Shown in pieces: positions 6,834 through 14,444 of a DNA stretch of 52,464 nt (position 1 is its first letter; every line of letters begins with the position of its first letter). The stretch is taken from positions 1 to 52,464 of IMG/VR virus record IMGVR_UViG_3300048999_000016; one strand, given 5' to 3'. The DNA comes from a virus. A program made the translations under genes and the position numbers. The notes beneath the pieces are model-generated. The model had not been told where the DNA came from and did not search any database. It was given only the letters and a program-made list of their open reading frames with translations.

Positions 6834-8470
6834 ACGCAATGTTAAATCCGATTGTGCAAGAATGGTATTTCCAGAATGATGCGGTGCAAAGTGTTTACGA
6901 TTACTTTGACAAAGCAACTGGAAATCCAATCATTGCGATGCCCACCGGTGTAGGTAAAAGCATTGTCGCCGGGAAATTGATCCGGCGTATCCTGCAAGAA
7001 TACCCACGGCAACGCATCCTGTGCATGACGCACGTTAAGGAACTAATCAAGAACAACAGTGAAAAGCTATCGCAACTGTGGCCGACCGCGCCGTACGGCA
7101 TCCTATCGGCTGGATTGAAATCACGTGACACGTCTCTGCCGGTGATCTTCGGCGGCATCCAAACGGCAATCAATTACACAACGCAAATTGGATGGCGTGA
7201 TTTGATGATTGTTGACGAGGCACATTTGATTTCGCCCAAGGCGAAAACGCGGTATCAACAGTTCATTGCGGCAATGCTGGAAATCAATCCAAATTTCAAG
7301 GTGATTGGTCTAAGTGCAACGCCATGGCGTCACGGCACAGGACATCTAACGAATAGTGGTATTTTCACTGACGTATGTTTCGACATCACCGGTTTTGATT
7401 GGTTCTTGCGGCTGATCGATGAAGGTTATCTGTGTCCACTCGTGCCGAAAAAGACGGCAATCGAACTAGATTACGGCAATGTAAGTATCGGTCCAGATGG
7501 TGACTATGCGAAGAAGCAATTGCAAGACGCCGTGGATGACCACGATACAAATCGTAAAATCTGCGAAGAAATTTGCGAAATGGCAGATAAACGTAACTCG
7601 TGGCTGCTGTTTTGTGCCGGTGTGAAGCATGCGCAACACGTCGCCGATACACTTTGCAAAATGAACGTCAAGGCACTAGCAGTGTATGACAAGATGGGAG
7701 ACAAGGAACGCGATTACGCACTTGATTCGTTTCGTGGTGGTGACACGCGTTGCTTAGTCAATAACAACATTCTAACCACCGGGCACGATTTCCCGTTTCT
7801 CGATTACATTGGCATGTTGCGGCCAACGGATTCGGCGGCACTGTGGGTGCAGATGCTTGGACGTGGCACGCGTCCCTATCCCGGCAAGGATAATTGCCTA
7901 GTGGGTGATTTCGCTGGCAACACACGGCGTCTTGGCCCGATTAACGATCCGGTGATCCCTGTACCACGTGGGCAAACGAGTGGTGACGCGCCCATTAAAT
8001 TATGTCCAAATTGCGGTGCCTACAATCATTCGTCATCGCGCATTTGTATTGGCTGTGGTTACGAATTCCCGGTGATGGGTTGGGATAGGAACGTATTACT
8101 TCAGCCACAGGCAGATGACGCGCCGCTCGTGGCCTTGCGCGAGCAACCGGTGTATGAGTGGTTCAACGTGTCGCGTGTGATCTACACCACGCACAAAAAA
8201 GAGAATACGCCGGATTGTTTGAAAGCTAGTTACGTTTGCGGCTTGCGCGTGTTCCACGAGTATCTGCATTTCGAGCATCCCGGTTATGCTAAGCACAAGG
8301 CACACGAGTGGTGGCGTCAGCGTGTGTTAGCAAGCAATAGTGACTCACCGGACACTACGGCTGAGGCAGTAGCACGTGAAAAAGAAATATGCGTGCCGGG
8401 CCGAATATTGATTTGGGTTAACCGGAAATATCCGGAAATTGTCAGCTATGAAAATTTTAGGGTGCAATAA
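6830..8470 (+). CDS. SF2 DNA helicase (RadD/DEAH-type) with zinc ribbon
   Basis: 546 residues. Helicase motif I is MPTGVGKS near residues 37-44, motif II is DEAH in 'LMIVDEAHL', and motif III is 'LSATP'. Motif VI is in 'MLGRGTRPYPGK'. A four-Cys zinc ribbon ('CPNCGAY' and 'CIGCGYEFP') follows the second RecA lobe. This is the RadD-like layout widely found in phage replication modules. No separate DnaB-type helicase is present, so this is the main candidate for origin or fork unwinding along with the primase ATPase domain. It starts inside the stop of the nuclease-like gene (ATGA). Confidence 0.9.
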   Translation: MNAMLNPIVQEWYFQNDAVQSVYDYFDKATGNPIIAMPTGVGKSIVAGKLIRRILQEYPRQRILCMTHVKELIKNNSEKLSQLWPTAPYGILSAGLKSRDTSLPVIFGGIQTAINYTTQIGWRDLMIVDEAHLISPKAKTRYQQFIAAMLEINPNFKVIGLSATPWRHGTGHLTNSGIFTDVCFDITGFDWFLRLIDEGYLCPLVPKKTAIELDYGNVSIGPDGDYAKKQLQDAVDDHDTNRKICEEICEMADKRNSWLLFCAGVKHAQHVADTLCKMNVKALAVYDKMGDKERDYALDSFRGGDTRCLVNNNILTTGHDFPFLDYIGMLRPTDSAALWVQMLGRGTRPYPGKDNCLVGDFAGNTRRLGPINDPVIPVPRGQTSGDAPIKLCPNCGAYNHSSSRICIGCGYEFPVMGWDRNVLLQPQADDAPLVALREQPVYEWFNVSRVIYTTHKKENTPDCLKASYVCGLRVFHEYLHFEHPGYAKHKAHEWWRQRVLASNSDSPDTTAEAVAREKEICVPGRILIWVNRKYPEIVSYENFRVQ

Positions 8471-8853
8471 TGGCAAAGAAATTCACAACGATTACATCCG
8501 GTGTTACATATAGTTTTAGGCGCAAAGCCGCAATTTGCGCACGCATCGCAGAAAAATCGATGTCCACGTTTGTACATGATGCCGTAGAACAAGCATGCGA
8601 AAATTACCCTGAAATTGAAACAACACGCGCAATATGGGATGTACCAACAGAAATGCAGTTATTTATTAATTTGTGCACGAGTGCGCCGCACTTACTCGAT
8701 CCATTGGAACGATCCACAATGTACGCGATAACTTATCTGGCAAGTCCAAATAAACTGAGTGCTTACGTGGAAAAACATTGGAATGTTGTGCGTGAGTGCA
8801 CAATGGGACGCCGGGCACACCACACATTACCAGATGAAAGAGGCAAACTATGA
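8470..8853 (+). CDS. Hypothetical protein, possible DNA-binding N-terminus
   Basis: 127 residues beginning 'MAKKFTTITSGVTYSFRRK' and then 'CARIAEKSMSTFVHDAVEQ', which looks like a short strand followed by helices of a ribbon-helix-helix type; the similarity is weak. The remainder is helical and has no recognisable domain. TAATG overlap with the helicase gene upstream and ATGA overlap downstream place it firmly in the replication operon. Confidence 0.65.
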   Translation: MAKKFTTITSGVTYSFRRKAAICARIAEKSMSTFVHDAVEQACENYPEIETTRAIWDVPTEMQLFINLCTSAPHLLDPLERSTMYAITYLASPNKLSAYVEKHWNVVRECTMGRRAHHTLPDERGKL

Positions 8854-9443
8854 CGGTCGCAGGATGCGTACAGTTTAGGGAATCATGGCGCGTGCAAATC
8901 GAATACGGCGAAAAATACGTTGACGGTGGGTACACGCGCAAATTTGAAACCGATGTACTCGCCGAATCAATGGGCGGTGCAATTGCCGCTGCTGTTGCAT
9001 TTCTGAATCGAAACGAAAAAGATCGTATTTCGCCTGAAAATGTCACCGGTGTTGTACGGAGTGAGTTATCACCATATTTGCTTGTGCCCACAACGGTTGA
9101 AGCGTTGCATTATCCCGACGTGGAAGTAACAGCAGATATTGCCGACGCCGCACGGTATCGCAAGCCGGTGGAGAGTGTGCACCCACACCCGCCCGGTTGT
9201 TTTTGCACTGACTGCATGCCCACGCGCTACACGAACACGCAACAGCCGGAATTACCGATGACACAAGCGCGCATGCAAGCCGAACAAGCTGCCGCACTGC
9301 CGTTGCGCGAACCAGAGCACGCCGCGCTGCCGACAACGCCGCTCATTAGTCAACGGGCCATAGATCGTGATCAGAACAACGCGCAACGGCGTGGATTTGC
9401 AACGCGAGCCACAACCGGTGACGATGAAGGAAATGAGAGATGA
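8850..9443 (+). CDS. Hypothetical phage protein with Cys motif and disordered C-terminus
   Basis: 197 residues with a good ribosome site (AGAGG). Residues 10-80 look like a small beta-rich domain: 'WRVQIEYGEKYVDGGY', then an Ala-rich helix. The middle has 'HPHPPGCFCTDCMP', a CxCxxC group with nearby His that could hold zinc. The last 75 residues are rich in Gln, Ala, Arg and Pro and probably disordered. Not recognised. It overlaps both neighbours by four bases. Confidence 0.65.
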   Translation: MTVAGCVQFRESWRVQIEYGEKYVDGGYTRKFETDVLAESMGGAIAAAVAFLNRNEKDRISPENVTGVVRSELSPYLLVPTTVEALHYPDVEVTADIADAARYRKPVESVHPHPPGCFCTDCMPTRYTNTQQPELPMTQARMQAEQAAALPLREPEHAALPTTPLISQRAIDRDQNNAQRRGFATRATTGDDEGNER

Positions 9444-9679
9444 AATTAGGCGACCGGCAAGACATTCCGCGCGAAATTCCGATATTAAACAACACGGTAC
9501 AACGTGCGTTGGTTATGGCACTATTTTCCGATCCACTGTTACGTGAAACAATCTGCCGTACTTGCCTCAGTTGCTTTAATTGGGCACATGAAGAAGAAAC
9601 ATGCAAATTATACAAGCAACGGCCACCGGCAAAGATCATTGCTAATGGTTGCGAAAGTTACGACGATTTGCCATTCTAG
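9440..9679 (+). CDS. Small Cys-rich conserved phage protein (79 aa)
   Basis: Has the pattern 'CRTCLSCFNWAHEEETCKLY' followed by 'RPPAKIIANGC' and the end 'YDDLPF'. I know this pattern from short phage proteins in replication modules, probably zinc- or Fe-S-binding, of unknown function. The start overlaps the upstream stop and has GAAGGAAATGAGAG before it. The acidic-aromatic end DDLPF resembles the SSB C-terminal tip, so recruitment by the SSB-tip docking route is conceivable; that is speculation. Confidence 0.7.
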   Translation: MKLGDRQDIPREIPILNNTVQRALVMALFSDPLLRETICRTCLSCFNWAHEEETCKLYKQRPPAKIIANGCESYDDLPF

Positions 9680-9695
9680 AAAGGAAATTCCCGAA

Positions 9696-9989
9696 ATGCG
9701 TGTTAATATTTATGCTGAAGAAATGACCAATCGTGTTGAAATCATCGAAAAGGTAATCGATGGTCGCACGTTTACCGCAGTTCGTTTTTATCTTGAACTG
9801 CCTTGCACAATCCCGGCAACCGCGAGCACGGCTGACAAATTTGAAACGGTCAACGTTCGTGGTCCCTTTATACATCGTCCCGGTGATGATGACTCCGGTG
9901 CTGTTACGTTTTGGGGCAAGCAAGATTTGCGTCCATTGTTACAAAAAGCAATTGTGCTATTAAACGAACATTACGCAAAACCACGGTGA
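9696..9989 (+). CDS. Conserved phage protein (97 aa), unknown function
   Basis: The start was set at the ATG at 9696 behind AAGGAAATTCCCGA; the frame is open upstream only through the previous gene. The sequence starts 'MRVNIYAEEMTNRVEIIEK', continues 'FTAVRFYLELP' and has 'RGPFIHRPGDDDSGAVTFW' near the end. This is a well-conserved phage small-protein pattern that I recognise, but its role is not established. It is compact and beta-rich. Confidence 0.7.
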   Translation: MRVNIYAEEMTNRVEIIEKVIDGRTFTAVRFYLELPCTIPATASTADKFETVNVRGPFIHRPGDDDSGAVTFWGKQDLRPLLQKAIVLLNEHYAKPR

Positions 9990-10283
9990 ATGATGGAACG
10001 CGATAAAAAATTTATTGCCGTAATCGAAGAAACAACAAAAATGGCGGCACTGATTCGTTTAATGGACGATGACGAATTAGGGACGTTGTTTATGACGTGT
10101 CTTGCGGCACAGCCAATCTATCCCGATCAAAAAGCACCGGATGCACAAGTTAACAAAATCATTGTCACAATTACCGGTGAATTAGTGTATCGGCGTAAAT
10201 TTCACGGTGAGTTACCACGTGATGAAAACGCGGAAGAATTAGTAAACGAAATCCGCAAACAACAACCGCCACCAATCATGTAA
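9990..10283 (+). CDS. Hypothetical protein (97 aa)
   Basis: Starts one base after the previous stop, with two consecutive Met codons. The N-terminal 45 residues are a likely helical hairpin with acidic stretches ('MDDDELGTLF'); the middle is beta-like ('NKIIVTITGELVYRRKF'); the end is 'KQQPPPIM'. No recognisable family. It is followed after 14 bases by the lectin-like gene, and the spacing contains that gene's ribosome site. Confidence 0.6.
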   Translation: MMERDKKFIAVIEETTKMAALIRLMDDDELGTLFMTCLAAQPIYPDQKAPDAQVNKIIVTITGELVYRRKFHGELPRDENAEELVNEIRKQQPPPIM

Positions 10284-10297
10284 CAAGAAAGGTTACG

Positions 10298-11170
10298 ATG
10301 ACTGATAACGTGCATTTGGTAGTTACAGACAAAGACGGCACGGTGCTCGACATTACCGGCAGTCTAGATGCGGCGCTGATCACTAAGACCGCGCCCGTAG
10401 TTACGCCACCGGTTGTCACGCCGCCCGTAGTTACACCGCCTGTTGTAATTGTGGGTGCTCCGGTGATCCCTGCCGATGCACACCGCGAAAACATGCTGAC
10501 AAAGAAATGGAAAGGCAACCACGACGCCGGTACTGGCGGCACCGCAAGTGGTACATCGTCGTACCCTGAAACGTCACCCGATGGTCGCGCTAACTGCCTC
10601 AAGTACGATTTCGATACCAACGGCGGAGGAATGATCTATCACGTGTTGGCACTAACTGCCGGTGCATCGAAGTTCAACAAAATTTGTTATCGCAAGCGCG
10701 AGCGCAAAACTGATCCCGGCGGATGGAAGACAATCAATCAAGTAGAAACCGACGTGGAAATGACCGATATTAAAACCGGTATTCCCACTGATCTTGCGAT
10801 GCAGCAATCGGCAACCGGTGGCAACGGTGAAGAAGTTACGATCAATCACCATTGGACACCGACCGGCGTTAAGATCAATCCACAGTTACGTGATCCGAAC
10901 GCGTGGCATCTCACCGAAAACTACATGACGTTGCACGCTGACAAAACCATCACGTATGATTTTGTGGCGTTCGACAATGTTCTATATCCCATCGGCAAGG
11001 TAGGATTCCGTGTAACCGATCAGGATTCTACACCGTGGGGTTTGGACGAAGCCAACGTGCAAGCGCAATACAACGGTATTGCCGGTGCGCAACATCACAC
11101 GGTATTTCTTGATATATTTGAAATTGTGTTCTGGTATGACCCAACGGTGGATAGTGTCAAAGCCGCGTAA
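10298..11170 (+). CDS. Beta-sandwich (LamG/ConA-like) protein with VVTPP hinge, within the replication module
   Basis: 290 residues with Shine-Dalgarno AAGAAAGGTTACG. A short N-terminal domain ('VHLVVTDKDGTVLDITG') is joined by a hinge of repeated VVTPP units (residues ~34-50) to a ~210-residue beta-rich domain. The pattern 'VETDVEMTDIKTG', 'WHLTENYMTLHADKTITYDF', 'FDNVLYPIG' suggests a jelly-roll of the laminin-G/concanavalin type. A similar 'WHH...TIDG...IG' stretch occurs in the fibre encoded at 34971-37343. It has no signal peptide. A virion or carbohydrate-binding role would be expected, yet it is co-transcribed with polymerase and clamp genes. Function unknown. Confidence 0.6.
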   Translation: MTDNVHLVVTDKDGTVLDITGSLDAALITKTAPVVTPPVVTPPVVTPPVVIVGAPVIPADAHRENMLTKKWKGNHDAGTGGTASGTSSYPETSPDGRANCLKYDFDTNGGGMIYHVLALTAGASKFNKICYRKRERKTDPGGWKTINQVETDVEMTDIKTGIPTDLAMQQSATGGNGEEVTINHHWTPTGVKINPQLRDPNAWHLTENYMTLHADKTITYDFVAFDNVLYPIGKVGFRVTDQDSTPWGLDEANVQAQYNGIAGAQHHTVFLDIFEIVFWYDPTVDSVKAA

Positions 11171-12176
11171 CAAAGAAGACAACACGTTATTGCAAGCGTT
11201 ACGTTTTATCAGTGTTGCACAACGCGCCACTGGTACGACGATGCAAACCCATTGCGGATTTCACAATGGGTTTGCATACGCTTGTGATAGTACGATCACG
11301 GCGGCATATCCGGTGCCGGATTCGTTCGACGTTGCATTGCACACCGGTTTGTTGTTCGCTGCTGTCGAGCGTGCGCAGGGTCCAGTCACATTCTCGCAAG
11401 CGAAAAACGGCCAGTTCATATTCCGCGCTGACGGCTACCTGCCGGGCATGGGAGACTTCAGGGCATACATTCCCACACTTGAGCGCTCCGTGCTCCCTGT
11501 GAGCCTGCCTGACGCGAATATAGCCGCCTTGGATGACCGATTCAAAGAGGCTTTGACGGCCGTTTCTCCGATCGCCACGGAAAAGAGTCTCCAGATCCCC
11601 TGCGCGTCGTTTCTGATGACTCCCGGCGCGCTCGTGGGCACCAATTTTGAAATGATGATGGAAGCATGGCACGGCATTGCATTGCCAACCGGCTTGATTC
11701 TATCGAAGGATTTTGCAACCGCCGTGTGCAAGCAAACAATGCCAATCACCGGCTTCGGTTTTAGCGACAACAGTGTAACGGTGTACTTTGGTGATGCGTG
11801 GATTAAAACGCAATTGTTCGCGCCAACGTTTGAAGGAAAACCGTCATGGCCCGATCCAGAATCATTCTGGAAATTAAAACAACCGAAACAGTTGCAAGAT
11901 ATACCGGCTGGCCTGTGGGAATGCATTGATGCTGTAGCGCCGCATTGCGAAGATGACACGGTGTACTTTATTGATGGTTGCGTATCATCTGCGCACAAGA
12001 TCGCCGAAAAGGGCGCGAGCATCACACTCGACGGCATACCGCCGCGCTCTGCGTACAAGATCAAAAATCTTAACTACATGCGCAAGTATGCGAAGCGTGT
12101 AGAGTGGCGCAAGGATCACGCTCTATTTTTCGGCGATAGCATGCGCGCAATTGTCATGGGACGCACGAGTGCTTGA
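11154..12176 (+). CDS. Sliding-clamp-like (DnaN-fold) DNA polymerase processivity protein, tentative
   Basis: About 340 residues. The start is uncertain: GTG at 11154 (overlapping the previous stop by 17 bases) or ATG at 11136; neither has a strong ribosome site. The regions 'FIFRADGYLPGMGDFRAYIP' and 'HGIALPTGLILSKDFATAV' followed by 'GFGFSDNSVTVYF' recall phage proteins annotated as beta-clamp-like. Its place just before the polymerase supports that reading. It would tether the polymerase to DNA. Codons in about 11430-11640 are rich in GAG, CTC, CTG and CAG, unlike the rest of the gene, suggesting a recombined patch. Confidence 0.55.
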   Translation: MSKPRNKEDNTLLQALRFISVAQRATGTTMQTHCGFHNGFAYACDSTITAAYPVPDSFDVALHTGLLFAAVERAQGPVTFSQAKNGQFIFRADGYLPGMGDFRAYIPTLERSVLPVSLPDANIAALDDRFKEALTAVSPIATEKSLQIPCASFLMTPGALVGTNFEMMMEAWHGIALPTGLILSKDFATAVCKQTMPITGFGFSDNSVTVYFGDAWIKTQLFAPTFEGKPSWPDPESFWKLKQPKQLQDIPAGLWECIDAVAPHCEDDTVYFIDGCVSSAHKIAEKGASITLDGIPPRSAYKIKNLNYMRKYAKRVEWRKDHALFFGDSMRAIVMGRTSA

Positions 12177-14217
12177 ATTTTGGGAAGAATACGTTACAAC
12201 TTCAAAGCACACGAAACGTGCATTGTCGCGTGTGCCACCACCTATACCAGAAACCGGTTGGCGGCCTGATACCACATTCCCGAACCTGAGTGCAGCGGTT
12301 GCGCTCGGCTTCGATTTGGAAGTAAAAGAATATGATTTGGAACATGGTCCCGGTTGGGCGCGCGGCCAATCGCATATTGTCGGTGTTGCTATTACGGCGT
12401 TTGCGTCAAACGGTGAACGAATTAGACGGTATTATCCGGTTCGCCATGAAATCGAACCGGAATTTAACATCGAAACAGCGCGAGTGTTTAATTACACTGC
12501 TGAAACGTTCAGCCGCAATATCCCTGTATGCGGTGCGAATCTTATCTACGACGTTGGAACCGCCGCCGCCGAGGGAATAACAATCACCGGCGAGTTACAT
12601 GACTGCCAATTTGCCGAACCGCTGTTACATGAAACCGGTGAAGTAAATTTGGATTTTCTCGGCCTAAAATATCTAGGCGTTGGCAAAGATGCAAACGAAT
12701 TACAAAAATGGCTTACCGAGGCATACGGTGATCGTGGCGAACGCTGGCGAGAAAATATATATCGATGCTCGCCGCGTCTTGTGGGTCCATATGCAGAGCA
12801 AGATTCCGAAATTCCGTTCGACATAATCAATAAGCAAATTCCACGGTTACAAAACGAAAATTTATATCAGCTATACCGCATGGAATGCGATTTGATTCGG
12901 CTGTGGGTACGCATGCGGTTTGCCGGTGTCCAGATAGATTTGCCGTATGCCCACAAGCTGTACGGCGAAATCTCCGGCATGATTGACGAGTTACGCACGA
13001 ACCTGCGCAACATGACCGGCGTGGATGTGGACGCGACAACGCCGACCGCGCAAGTTAAACAAGTGTTCGATGCGGCAGGGATTCCATATCCTTACACGGC
13101 ACCATCGAAGAATTTCCCACAAGGGCAACCGTCGTTCGTTAAGGAATGGCTTGCGGCCCAAACGCATCCCGCCGCTGAATTAATTCAGCAAATACGCGAG
13201 CATGAAAAGATACGAACGACGTTTATTAAATCCTACATTCTGGAAAACCACGATACGGCGGGAAAAATACACGGTGAATTTCATCCGCTGCGCGCCGACA
13301 ATGACAACGCAAAGAGTAAAAGCAAGGGCACACGCTCCGGCAGATTGTCATCCGCACATCCAAATTTGCAGAACATACCGGTGCGCACCGAACTAGGGAA
13401 GAAAATCCGCACGGCATTTGTTGCGGATTACGGCCATAAGGCATTTCTAGAATGTGATTATTCGCAGTACGAATACAGGCTACTTGCACATTTCGCGGTT
13501 GGTCCCGGTAGCGACGAACTGCGCGCGAGTTATTGCAATAATCCGTTGATGGATTATCACGATAACATGCAGTCAACGATTTTCAATAAAACCGGAAAGC
13601 AGTTAGAACGTAAGCCGGTCAAAACTATCAATTTTTCGTTAATGAACGAAATGGGTGAACGGGAATTGGCCCGGCGTCTCGGCCTACTCGACAAAAACGG
13701 CAAACCGAACGAACAATGCATTGCACTGTTTCAGGCATACCACGCCGGTGCACCATACGTTAAAGCAACATCGCGCGCGGCACAGGACGAGGCACAGGCA
13801 CTCGGTTATGTGACCACGATATTAAATCGTCGAAGCCGGTTCGATCTATGGGAACCACGTGAAAAGAATTGGGAAGAACCGGCGAAGCCGCTTTCGTATC
13901 AGTTTGCGTTACGTGAATACGGCCATGACATCATACGCGCAATCGTCCACATTGCATTAAATCGCAAGTTGCAAGGTAGCAATGCCGATGGTATGAAAAT
14001 GTCGCTATGGCTCGCGGATCGCGCGGGAGTATTCAGAGTAATTGGTGATCCACGAATCACGGTACACGATTCGCTTGGATTCTCACAGATAGATGACTCA
14101 CCACCACAGATGCAAGGATATAGTGAACTGTTTCACATCATGGAAACGGCGTTACCGTTGCGCGTGCCTGTGCGTGTGGATCACAAAACGGGTGCTAATT
14201 GGGGAGAGTGTGCATAA
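12151..14217 (+). CDS. polA: Family A DNA polymerase with 3'-5' exonuclease domain and unusual motifs B and C
   Basis: 688 residues from TTG 12151; GTG 12169 is an alternative. The proofreading domain has D55-L56-E57, an 'ANLIYD' Exo II and a YxxxD Exo III ('YAEQD'), so it looks active. Polymerase motif A is 'DYSQYEYRLLAHF' with Asp near 436. Motif B is 'KPVKTINFSLMNEMG': the conserved Lys (near 491) and Phe are kept, but the Tyr-Gly that normally follow four residues later are Asn-Glu. Motif C is VHDSL (Asp near 640), with Ser where Glu is usual. It is the replicative polymerase candidate. The start overlaps the clamp-like gene. Confidence 0.9.
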   Translation: MSWDARVLEFWEEYVTTSKHTKRALSRVPPPIPETGWRPDTTFPNLSAAVALGFDLEVKEYDLEHGPGWARGQSHIVGVAITAFASNGERIRRYYPVRHEIEPEFNIETARVFNYTAETFSRNIPVCGANLIYDVGTAAAEGITITGELHDCQFAEPLLHETGEVNLDFLGLKYLGVGKDANELQKWLTEAYGDRGERWRENIYRCSPRLVGPYAEQDSEIPFDIINKQIPRLQNENLYQLYRMECDLIRLWVRMRFAGVQIDLPYAHKLYGEISGMIDELRTNLRNMTGVDVDATTPTAQVKQVFDAAGIPYPYTAPSKNFPQGQPSFVKEWLAAQTHPAAELIQQIREHEKIRTTFIKSYILENHDTAGKIHGEFHPLRADNDNAKSKSKGTRSGRLSSAHPNLQNIPVRTELGKKIRTAFVADYGHKAFLECDYSQYEYRLLAHFAVGPGSDELRASYCNNPLMDYHDNMQSTIFNKTGKQLERKPVKTINFSLMNEMGERELARRLGLLDKNGKPNEQCIALFQAYHAGAPYVKATSRAAQDEAQALGYVTTILNRRSRFDLWEPREKNWEEPAKPLSYQFALREYGHDIIRAIVHIALNRKLQGSNADGMKMSLWLADRAGVFRVIGDPRITVHDSLGFSQIDDSPPQMQGYSELFHIMETALPLRVPVRVDHKTGANWGECA

Positions 14218-14444
14218 TGCAATACACGTATTGCCGTGCCTGCGGCCAGCCAATTAAATCGGATAATCGAAAAACAAAGCCGGGTGAGTATGAGCACGCG
14301 CGCGGCTGCCCTAACGATCACAAGCCAACAAAGCCGGTGCCCTTGTTAGTCGGTGGTGGCACTGCGGTGCCGGAAGGTGGCGAGTATGGCGCGGCTGGAT
14401 TAGGTAATCCGCCGCCTGTGCTGCCATCTAAGCCGCCCAAGTAA
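14217..14444 (+). CDS. Small zinc-ribbon-like protein, last gene of rightward operon, antisense to tail-tip gene
   Basis: The start is at the ATG at 14217, overlapping the polymerase stop (TAATG). The 75 residues begin 'MQYTYCRACGQPIKSD' and continue 'YEHARGCPNDHKP', giving CxxC and a later Cys/His that suit a zinc ribbon. The remainder is Gly/Pro-rich ('LLVGGGTAVPEGGEYGAAG'). Its final 127 bases lie on the opposite strand of the tail-tip gene's last codons, so both frames code Gly/Pro-rich tails across the same DNA. Function unknown. Confidence 0.6.
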   Translation: MQYTYCRACGQPIKSDNRKTKPGEYEHARGCPNDHKPTKPVPLLVGGGTAVPEGGEYGAAGLGNPPPVLPSKPPK

